A DNA stretch of 6,271 nucleotides, taken from contig JAJCXU010000207.1 of assembly GCA_029263275.1 (NCBI GenBank), positions 1-6,271 on the forward strand. Direction: 5' to 3'. The DNA is from Ilumatobacter sp. (lineage in GTDB: Bacteria > Actinomycetota > Acidimicrobiia > Acidimicrobiales > Ilumatobacteraceae). A program made the translations under genes and the position numbers. This document shows positions 1 to 5,109 of this stretch, piece by piece. Every line of letters begins with the position of its first letter. Within the stretch, counting starts at the first letter, position 1. A model generated the notes under the pieces. The model saw nothing but the letters and a program-made list of their open reading frames with translations, was not told where the DNA came from and ran no database searches.

Positions 1-930
1 CGCTGCAGCCGTGGGAGCGATCCAGGCGGCGAGCTTCCTGCCCGCGGACACGATGCGGGGGAACCCGCCCTCGGCGGTGAACTCGTACGGGGTCGACGGC
101 ACGCCGCCGTTGCCGAGTGCGATGGTCTGTAGCTGCACCGCATCGAGGATGCGATCGCGGAGCATGGCGGGGGCAGCGAACGCTGGAGCGCCAGCGAACA
201 GTGCCAGTGGGGCAACTTTGCGACGGCTCGTCGCGCAGGTGTCGCAGCGCTCGATGTGGCGGGCGACGCGCTTGCGGATGAGCACGGTGAACTCGCCGTC
301 CCACGCTCCGAGGATCGAGTCGAGGTCGTCGCAATCCTTGCGGCCGGCCTTCGCGACGCAGAACGCCCCGAGGCTCTTCTCGACACGTTCACGCATGCGG
401 TGGACGAGTGTGTAGCTCTGGTTGGCGCTCACGCCGAGGGCGTCGGCCAAATCTTGTCCTTCGAGACCCTGTCGCACCGACAGTTCAAGCACGAGTTGAT
501 CTCGCTCGTCAAGCCCGCCGGCCGCGCCGCGCACGAGCTCAGCAAGCTCGGTGCTTTCGACCGCCTCGGTGTCCGCGTCGAGACCACGTTCGTCAGTCAT
601 GTCGAACCCCGACGCGGCGGCCATGTCGTCGTTCGAGAAGTCGGTGGGCACGGTGCGCTTGCGCTGCTTCGTCCGTCGATACACCTCGTTGCGCAGGATC
701 GCAAAGAGCCAGGGCTTGAGCCGTTCGGGGTCCCGGAGCTGGTCGAGTTTCGATGCGGCGATGAGGAACACGTCCTGCATCACGTCCGCCGCGTCGTCGC
801 GGTTGCTCAGCATCGCGGTCGCTGTGTCGTACAGCGAATCCGCGAAGCGATCGTAGATCCCGGCGAGCGCGGACGGGTCGCCGGCCAAGTGGCCTGCTAC
901 CAACTGCGCATCGGGTGTCGTGATCGTCAT
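1..930 (-). CDS. ECF-type RNA polymerase sigma factor with fused C-terminal zf-HC2-like module (3' end cut by window edge)
   Basis: It likely directs RNA polymerase to a specific promoter set. The frame is open from the ATG at 930 to base 1, giving 310 residues without a stop. Sigma region 2 spans about residues 24-92, including DDAADVMQDVF (45-55) and PWLFAILRNEVYRR (73-86). Region 4 spans about 139-190, with the helix-turn-helix around LADALGVSANQSYTLVHRMR (161-180). After it comes a zf-HC2-like, anti-sigma type motif: C200, WDGEF at 210-214 (compare the family's LDGEL), H225, C229 and C232, i.e. C-x24-H-x3-C-x2-C. Classical ECF factors end soon after region 4 at roughly 200 residues, so this one has an extension of more than 100 residues. 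The start is supported by a strong purine-rich ribosome site 10 bases upstream. Fused sensors of this kind are known in some actinobacterial ECF groups; redox or metal control is inference. The stretch at 241-256 is hydrophobic but too short to call a membrane segment. Confidence 0.9.
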   Translation of the reverse strand, partial: MTITTPDAQLVAGHLAGDPSALAGIYDRFADSLYDTATAMLSNRDDAADVMQDVFLIAASKLDQLRDPERLKPWLFAILRNEVYRRTKQRKRTVPTDFSNDDMAAASGFDMTDERGLDADTEAVESTELAELVRGAAGGLDERDQLVLELSVRQGLEGQDLADALGVSANQSYTLVHRMRERVEKSLGAFCVAKAGRKDCDDLDSILGAWDGEFTVLIRKRVARHIERCDTCATSRRKVAPLALFAGAPAFAAPAMLRDRILDAVQLQTIALGNGGVPSTPYEFTAEGGFPRIVSAGRKLAAWIAPTAAA

Positions 931-940
931 GGGGCATGTG

Positions 941-950
941 CCTCCTCCTC
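941..950 (-). promoter_or_regulatory. Shine-Dalgarno site of the sigma factor gene
   Basis: On the minus strand these bases read GAGGAGGAGG, an almost ideal anti-16S match, ending 10 bases before the ATG at 930. An ATG nearer the site (936-934) is in another frame and opens only an arginine-rich shadow frame, so the protein homology decides for 930. No convincing -35/-10 pair was found in the 113-base gap up to the epimerase stop. Confidence 0.6.
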
Positions 951-1030
951 ACCTGTCCAGATGGCCAGGGGGAGGAGATCTCGCGCTTTTCTCAGCTCTT
1001 TTTCGGCGTACTCAGGTGAGATTCCCGCTC

Positions 1031-1048
1031 GGTGACCGCGAGGTCACC
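1031..1048. repeat. Inverted repeat over the epimerase stop codon
   Basis: GGTGACC (1031-1037) and GGTCACC (1042-1048) are perfect 7-base arms around a 4-base loop. The epimerase stop (TGA, minus strand, 1046-1044) lies in one arm. An RNA hairpin here could mark the 3' end of the epimerase transcript, but no T-run follows on the minus strand, so it is not a standard intrinsic terminator. It may be chance in GC-rich DNA. Confidence 0.35.
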
Positions 1049-1946
1049 AACCGACGGTCATCGTACGTCGGAGGGGATGGGTGGTGGTGACGATTTGCGG
1101 GCGCACGTTGAACGCATCGGGAGGCCCCGATTGTGGTTCCACGCAGGTGGCATGGTCGGGATGGTCATAGACAACCCAGTGGTCACAGTCGGAACTGAGC
1201 GTGAGGTGCGGCACCTCAGGTCGGTCGTAGTGGAGCGTGATTGGCGCAGTGTTGACGAAACAATCGTCCCACGGCGGGTTGGACGGAGCGACCAATCGGC
1301 CGGTCGGGAGCCCGACATGGTCGCGCTCGTACATCGCATCGGGGTGGAAGCTGAGTGAGTCGGGCTTGCGCCTCCACGGATGGCAGCCGATTTCCGCTGG
1401 GAATGGTGGAGCATGATCCTGGTGTGAATCGACGGTGACGGAGAGATCGCACCGCAGTTGATGGTCGAGCACCTCGATGCGTTGGTGCGCGACACCACCG
1501 AAGGTCCAGCCGCTGCCCGGTTGATCGAGCCCACAGCTGATTGCGACGGTCGAGTCGGTTCGTTCGTCGACGGTCCACAGCGCGTCGAGCACCGTGCCAT
1601 GCATTGCGTGGCGCCGGCCAACCGCGCCAACACCGCTGTCGTCCTGATTCAGTCGCAGCTGGTGGTCGGCGTCAAACCACCGAAACGTGCCGCCGCGCAC
1701 TCGGCCGGCCCACGGCGCCATGGGGTAGGAGCCCCAGCCCACGGCCTCGACGGCGCTGTCTGATGGGTCGGGCACGTCGACGAGCAATGGCACGTCGCCG
1801 ACCATGATCTGTGCGATGCGCCCACCGTGCGCGAGGTCGACGTCGACGGTCACCAACGCGCTCTCCGGGGCACGTTCGATCCCCTCCGTCGTCTGCCCCA
1901 CGTTGCTGTCGCCGGAACGGGACACGAGTCGCACGATTGAACTCAT
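1044..1946 (-). CDS. Aldose 1-epimerase (mutarotase) family protein
   Basis: Family members interconvert alpha and beta anomers of hexoses in the cytoplasm by acid-base catalysis in a beta-sandwich fold. With the start at 1946 the protein has 300 residues, normal for the family. Motifs appear in the expected order: PMAPWAGRVRGG (75-86), a HG pair at H116-G117 matching the first catalytic histidine, GCHPW with H189 matching the second histidine, DDC at 227-229 in the sugar-binding position, and VEPQSGPPDAFN (269-280), where E270 matches the catalytic base. All key residues are therefore present. The actual sugar cannot be told; this divergent group also includes glucose-6-phosphate epimerase-like proteins. 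The frame runs back to 2009, but that would overlap dtd by 30 bases and adds no family-like sequence, so 1946 is preferred. It is divergent from dtd and lies 113 bases before the sigma gene on the same strand. Confidence 0.85.
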   Translation of the reverse strand: MSSIVRLVSRSGDSNVGQTTEGIERAPESALVTVDVDLAHGGRIAQIMVGDVPLLVDVPDPSDSAVEAVGWGSYPMAPWAGRVRGGTFRWFDADHQLRLNQDDSGVGAVGRRHAMHGTVLDALWTVDERTDSTVAISCGLDQPGSGWTFGGVAHQRIEVLDHQLRCDLSVTVDSHQDHAPPFPAEIGCHPWRRKPDSLSFHPDAMYERDHVGLPTGRLVAPSNPPWDDCFVNTAPITLHYDRPEVPHLTLSSDCDHWVVYDHPDHATCVEPQSGPPDAFNVRPQIVTTTHPLRRTMTVGW

Positions 1947-1953
1947 GGTCGCG

Positions 1954-1959
1954 AATCTA
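1954..1959 (-). promoter_or_regulatory. Possible -10 element of the epimerase gene (leaderless start)
   Basis: The minus strand reads TAGATT, fitting the TANNNT pattern of actinobacterial -10 elements, and it ends 7 bases before the ATG at 1946. That spacing would put the transcription start at or next to the start codon, consistent with a leaderless mRNA; no clear Shine-Dalgarno is present. No good -35 was seen. A six-base match is weak evidence. Confidence 0.25.
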
Positions 1960-1979
1960 CGACCTGGCAGGCTGTGCAG

Positions 1980-2447
1980 ATGCGTGGACTGGTGCAGCGG
2001 GTGACTCATGCCGAGGTGCGGAGTCGTTCATCGGACAGCGAGTGGGCGATCGTCGGCGAGATCGGACCCGGACTCTGCGTCTTGGTTGGGGCGACTCACG
2101 ATGACACCACAGCGCAGGCCGACAAGCTGGCGGCGAAGATCTGGGGGCTCCGGATTCTCGACGACGGCGATGGCGTGATGAATCGTTCGCTCACCGACGT
2201 CCACGAAGCTGGCGACTTGGCCGCGGTCCTCGTCGTCAGCCAGTTCACGCTCTACGGCGATACACGAAAGGGTCGACGACCGAGCTGGATCGACGCCGCA
2301 CGACCCGAGCACGCTGAACCGCTGGTCGATCGCGTGGTCGACCAGTTGCGATCCTTCGGGGCGAGCGTGGCCACCGGAGTGTTTCGAACCGAGATGGAAG
2401 TCGACCTCACCAACGACGGCCCCGTCACCCTCATGCTCGAAGTCTGA
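1980..2447 (+). CDS. dtd: D-aminoacyl-tRNA deacylase (DTD)
   Basis: This cytoplasmic homodimeric enzyme hydrolyses D-amino acids, and glycine mischarged on tRNA(Ala), from tRNA, a proofreading step after aminoacylation. The protein has 155 residues, slightly longer than the roughly 145 of E. coli DTD. The N-terminus MRGLVQRVTHAEV is the usual family opening. The SQFTL motif lies at 87-91 and forms the active-site pocket with T90. NDGPVT at 145-150 holds the Gly-Pro dipeptide that excludes L-amino acids. MNRSL at 67-71 and RKGRRPSW at 96-103 are further family blocks. The ATG at 1980 is chosen over a GTG at 1974 because it gives the family N-terminus; a GGCAGG at 1966-1971, 8 bases upstream, can serve as ribosome site. 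It is the only plus-strand gene here, diverging from the epimerase and converging with the acyl-CoA dehydrogenase. Confidence 0.96.
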   Translation: MRGLVQRVTHAEVRSRSSDSEWAIVGEIGPGLCVLVGATHDDTTAQADKLAAKIWGLRILDDGDGVMNRSLTDVHEAGDLAAVLVVSQFTLYGDTRKGRRPSWIDAARPEHAEPLVDRVVDQLRSFGASVATGVFRTEMEVDLTNDGPVTLMLEV

Positions 2448-2455
2448 GACCGCCC

Positions 2456-2486
2456 ATCACACTTGGGGTCAGACCCCAAGTGTGAT
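2456..2486. repeat. Perfect 31-base palindrome between convergent genes
   Basis: The arms are ATCACACTTGGGGTC (2456-2470) and GACCCCAAGTGTGAT (2472-2486), perfectly complementary, with a single central A at 2471. It starts 8 bases after the dtd stop and ends 17 bases before the acyl-CoA dehydrogenase stop, filling most of the 56-base convergent gap. Its place suggests a two-way transcript end, but neither side has a T-run. The core GGGGTCAGACCCC resembles palindromic cores I recall from dispersed repeats in several bacterial genomes; that is memory, not a search. It occurs once in this window. Confidence 0.85.
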
Positions 2487-2503
2487 GCAGGTGTGCTGAT
2501 GGG

Positions 2504-4327
2504 TCAGAAGTCGTCGCCGGCGATGGCGAACAGGTCGCCGGCCCCGGCCATGGCCGCTGCGGCGAGTCCGGACGTGGCCGGAAGGATCTGCTCGCCGAAG
2601 AATCGGGCGCTCACGATCTTGCTCTCGTAGAACGAGCGATCCGCGTCGCTGACGTCGCCTGCGTCGAGGCGCGCCTTCGCGGCGATGGCTGCCTTGCCCG
2701 ACAGCGCACCGCACAGCGCAGTACCGAGCAGTCGCGTGTACGGAGTGGCACCGCCGAGCTTGTCGACGACATCTTCGTTGGTGTTCAGCCAGTCGCTGGC
2801 GAGTCGGGCATCGTCGAAGCTCTCCGCGAGCTGTCTCGCAAACTTCGCCATCGTCGGGTCGGCGGTGAGCGCCGCGATGGTGTCGTCGAACGTCGCGAGG
2901 AACTCGTTCACGGTGCTGCCGTCGTCACCACCGAGCTTGCGCATCACGAGGTCTTGGCCCTGGATGCCGTTGGTGCCTTCGTAGATGGCGGCGATACGGA
3001 TGTCGCGCAGGTACTGCGCGGCGCCCGTTTCCTCGACGTAGCCCATGCCACCGAAGATCTGCAGTGCGATCGACGTGAGTTCGTTGCCGACGTCAGCACC
3101 GATCGACTTCGACATCGGAATCAGGAGTGCAGCGAGGCGTGTCGACCACTCGGCAACGGCAGGATCGCTCGATCGTGACCGGTCGAGTGTGGCGCCGTTG
3201 AAGTACATCAAGTACCGCATTGCATCGATCCACGACCGTTGGGTCATCAGCATTCGGCGCACATCGGGGTGCTCGATGATCGGGCTCTGCACGCCACGCT
3301 CGGCGCCCGGAGCGGTGCCCTGCAGCCGCTCGTGCGCGTAGGCGAGGCTGTGCTGGAACGCCATTTCGGCGAGCGCAAGACCTTGCAGTCCGACCGACAG
3401 ACGGGCGTTGTTCATCATCGTGAACATGTTTGCCATGCCCGTGAATTCGTCGCCGACGAGCCAGCCGATCGCGCCGCCCTGCTTCTCGCCGAAGCCGAGG
3501 ACACACGTGGGCGAACCGTGGATGCCGAGCTTGTGCTCGATCGACACGACCTCGACGTCGTTGCGTTCACCCAGCGACCCATCCTCGTTCGGCATGAACT
3601 TGGGAACGAGGAACATCGAGATGCCGCGCGTGCCCGGCTTGGCATCGGGAGTGCGGGCCAACACGAGGTGGACGATGTTCTCGGTGAGGTCTTGCTCGCC
3701 GTGGGTGATCCAGATCTTCGTGCCGGTGATCGCGTACGAACCGTCGCCCCGGTCAGTCGGCTCGGCCTTGGTGGCAACGGCTCCAACGTCTGAGCCGGCC
3801 TGCGGCTCGGACAGGTTCATCGTGCCCGCCCACTCACCGGTGAGCATCCTCGGCAGGTACGTCGACTTCTGTTCGTCGGAGCCGTGGTGTTGGAGGGCGT
3901 CGATCGCGCCCTGCGTCAACAGATTGCACAGCGCGAGCGACATGTTCGCCGACGTGAACATCTCCTGCACGGCGAGCGCGACGAGCCACGGAAAGCCACC
4001 ACCGCCGTAGTCGGGTTCGAACGGGATCGCATTGAATCCGGACTCGACGAGCTTGGAATAGGCCGCACGGAACGACTCGGGCGTACTCACCGCCGCCCAT
4101 CCGTCGTCGGTGTCGGAACCGGGGATCCACTTCGCTCCGATTTGATCGCCGTCGACGTTTGTCGGGGCGATGACTTCAGCCGCGAACCGGCCGACTTCGT
4201 CGAGCACCGCAAAGACCATGTCGGCCTCGACGTGATCGAAGTCGTCCAGCGTGAGGAGGCTGGGCACGTCGCAGACCTCGTCGAAGACGAACCGGATGTC
4301 ACGAAGTGGCGGGGCGTACTCGGTCAT
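2504..4327 (-). CDS. Large acyl-CoA dehydrogenase (DmdC/FadE5-like)
   Basis: It is an FAD enzyme that introduces the alpha-beta double bond in an acyl-CoA thioester and passes electrons to electron-transfer flavoprotein. At 607 residues it is far longer than the roughly 380-400 of ordinary family members. It has the layout of the large subgroup: a short N-terminal block APPLRDIRFVFDEV (5-18), the alpha-helical N-domain (about 35-160), the beta domain with MNLSEPQAGSDVGA (170-183) and TGTKIWITHGEQD (201-213), the C-helical domain with QIFGGMGYVEETG (423-435), and an extra C-terminal domain (about 470-600). The catalytic base is E450 in IYEGTNGIQGQDL (448-460). Relatives include 3-methylmercaptopropionyl-CoA dehydrogenase (DmdC) and mycobacterial FadE5; the substrate cannot be decided here and no other DMSP genes are visible. 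The ATG at 4327 gives the family N-terminus, though its GGAG is only 2 bases upstream. The decarboxylase-like gene ends 81 bases upstream. Confidence 0.93.
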   Translation of the reverse strand: MTEYAPPLRDIRFVFDEVCDVPSLLTLDDFDHVEADMVFAVLDEVGRFAAEVIAPTNVDGDQIGAKWIPGSDTDDGWAAVSTPESFRAAYSKLVESGFNAIPFEPDYGGGGFPWLVALAVQEMFTSANMSLALCNLLTQGAIDALQHHGSDEQKSTYLPRMLTGEWAGTMNLSEPQAGSDVGAVATKAEPTDRGDGSYAITGTKIWITHGEQDLTENIVHLVLARTPDAKPGTRGISMFLVPKFMPNEDGSLGERNDVEVVSIEHKLGIHGSPTCVLGFGEKQGGAIGWLVGDEFTGMANMFTMMNNARLSVGLQGLALAEMAFQHSLAYAHERLQGTAPGAERGVQSPIIEHPDVRRMLMTQRSWIDAMRYLMYFNGATLDRSRSSDPAVAEWSTRLAALLIPMSKSIGADVGNELTSIALQIFGGMGYVEETGAAQYLRDIRIAAIYEGTNGIQGQDLVMRKLGGDDGSTVNEFLATFDDTIAALTADPTMAKFARQLAESFDDARLASDWLNTNEDVVDKLGGATPYTRLLGTALCGALSGKAAIAAKARLDAGDVSDADRSFYESKIVSARFFGEQILPATSGLAAAAMAGAGDLFAIAGDDF

Positions 4328-4408
4328 GGCTCCATTCGATCAGAAAGCCGGCGCGATGGCCACTCCTGGATGTCGGCGAATGGGTGCCCCAGTCAGCCAG
4401 CCAGCCGT

Positions 4409-4978
4409 TCAGTCTGGGAAGCCGGGGACACCGTTCTCGAGTTGGACCCCAGCGCTGTTGAGGAAACCGGAGACCAGCCGGTACATCCCCGCGACGACGA
4501 GCAGTTCGACGAGCTCGGCGTCGGACCACCGCTGTGCCAACCGCGCCCACGTCTCGTCGCTGACGCAGTCGTCCTCGGCGAGTTCATCGCACAGTGCGAT
4601 GAGTGCCGCGTCGTCGCTCGACCAAGCGTGCGCGTCGGGTGCCTTGGTGAGCGCAGCGATCTCCGTGTCGGTCAGGCCGACGCGTTTGCCGATCACGGTG
4701 TGTTGGCCGAACTCGTACTTCGCCTGTGCGTTCCACCCGATTCGAAGAATCACCACTTCACGTTCGCGTGGCGGAAGGATTCCCTTGTTCAGCAGGAAAC
4801 CGGCGAGCAGGTTGAAGCGCTTGAGGAGCTTGGGGTGCTGGCCGAGTGTTCCGAAGACGTTGAGTGGGGTGCCGTCGCTGGTCAGCACGCTCGACAGGAG
4901 TTGGGCGAGCTCGGGGTCGACGTCGTCAGCGGCGAGGTCGACGGGTGCGATGCGGGGTTCGGTCGGGCGCTCGGTCAT
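4409..4978 (-). CDS. Carboxymuconolactone decarboxylase / AhpD-fold family protein
   Basis: The protein has 189 residues from the ATG at 4978. The core resembles the carboxymuconolactone decarboxylase family: NVFGTLGQHPKLLKRF (40-55), then LPPREREVVILRIGWNAQAKYEF (68-90) and GQHTVIGKRVGLTDTEI (91-107). A later half-repeat follows with DELAEDDCVSDETW (131-144) and a helical tail. In AhpD-type peroxidase helpers the region before the conserved histidine carries ExxCxxCxxxH; here it reads Y88-E89-F90-G-Q-H93, so the cysteine pair is absent and AhpD-like disulfide chemistry is unlikely. Similar cysteine-free members are common in actinobacteria and mostly uncharacterised, so no reaction is assigned. 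A GTG at 5011 would add 11 residues that look unlike the family. The next gene downstream is the acyl-CoA dehydrogenase after 81 bases with no clear terminator, so co-transcription is possible. Confidence 0.8.
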   Translation of the reverse strand: MTERPTEPRIAPVDLAADDVDPELAQLLSSVLTSDGTPLNVFGTLGQHPKLLKRFNLLAGFLLNKGILPPREREVVILRIGWNAQAKYEFGQHTVIGKRVGLTDTEIAALTKAPDAHAWSSDDAALIALCDELAEDDCVSDETWARLAQRWSDAELVELLVVAGMYRLVSGFLNSAGVQLENGVPGFPD

Positions 4979-4984
4979 CGCCTC

Positions 4985-4990
4985 ACCGTA
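4985..4990 (-). promoter_or_regulatory. Possible -10 element of the decarboxylase-like gene
   Basis: The minus strand reads TACGGT (TANNNT pattern), ending 6 bases before the ATG at 4978, spacing that would allow a leaderless mRNA. A competing reading is that GGTGAGG overlapping it is a ribosome site, though placed only 2 bases from the ATG. No -35 was found. Confidence 0.2.
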
Positions 4991-5024
4991 CGGATCGGAC
5001 GCCCCACACACCGAGCCCGCCGAT

Positions 5025-5059
5025 CTTCGTGTGAGGACAAGCTCGTGCGCACACGAGAG
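5025..5059. repeat. Repeat copy 1: imperfect hairpin element
   Basis: The first 21 bases (5025-5045) are repeated exactly at 5071-5091. Arms 5025-5038 (CTTCGTGTGAGGAC) and 5045-5059 (GTGCGCACACGAGAG) pair at 12 positions with two mismatches and one bulged base around the loop AAGCTC. It lies in the 131-base gap between lnt and the decarboxylase-like gene, so it could be a transcript-end hairpin of lnt or a decayed dispersed palindromic repeat. Confidence 0.7.
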
Positions 5060-5070
5060 TCAGGCCATCG

Positions 5071-5091
5071 CTTCGTGTGAGGACAAGCTCG
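5071..5091. repeat. Repeat copy 2: exact 21-base direct repeat
   Basis: This is identical over 21 bases to 5025-5045, in the same orientation and 46 bases further on. After the shared part the sequence diverges: only GTCC (5092-5095) can still pair with GGAC (5081-5084), so this copy has lost, or never had, the full second hairpin arm. It lies 18 bases beyond the lnt stop. Confidence 0.8.
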
Positions 5092-5103
5092 GTCCGACGG
5101 ACC
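5091..5103. repeat. Short palindrome just after lnt
   Basis: GGTCCG and CGGACC flank a central A at 5097, a perfect 6-base-arm inverted repeat 6 bases past the lnt stop on the minus strand, abutting repeat copy 2. No T-run follows, so a terminator role is only possible, not shown. Confidence 0.4.
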
Positions 5104-5109
5104 ATGTGC

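Noticed and set aside
593..952. Minus-strand frame starting near the strong ribosome site of the sigma gene
   Set aside because: Its ATG at 936 is only 4 bases from the purine-rich site, but the translation is arginine-rich and motif-free; it is a shifted reading of the sigma gene.
975..982. GAGATCTC palindrome upstream of the sigma gene, possible operator
   Set aside because: Eight bases with no second copy nearby and no promoter to relate it to.
256..1035. 259-codon open frame on the plus strand
   Set aside because: It is antisense to the sigma factor, whose conserved regions 2 and 4 and ribosome site identify the real frame.
1947..2009. N-terminal extension of the epimerase to 2009
   Set aside because: It would overlap dtd head-on and the added 21 residues have no family likeness.
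4391..4405. Short CAGC/CAGCC run
   Set aside because: About three units only, in an 81-base gap; simple-sequence chance is a sufficient explanation.
3884..5080. 398-codon open frame on the plus strand
   Set aside because: It lies opposite the dehydrogenase and the decarboxylase-like gene and spans both; its translation has no recognisable motif. Long antisense frames are expected in GC-rich coding DNA.
5025..5091. CRISPR-like repeat-spacer unit
   Set aside because: There are only two copies, a 25-base spacer that itself contains part of the hairpin, and no cas gene in view.
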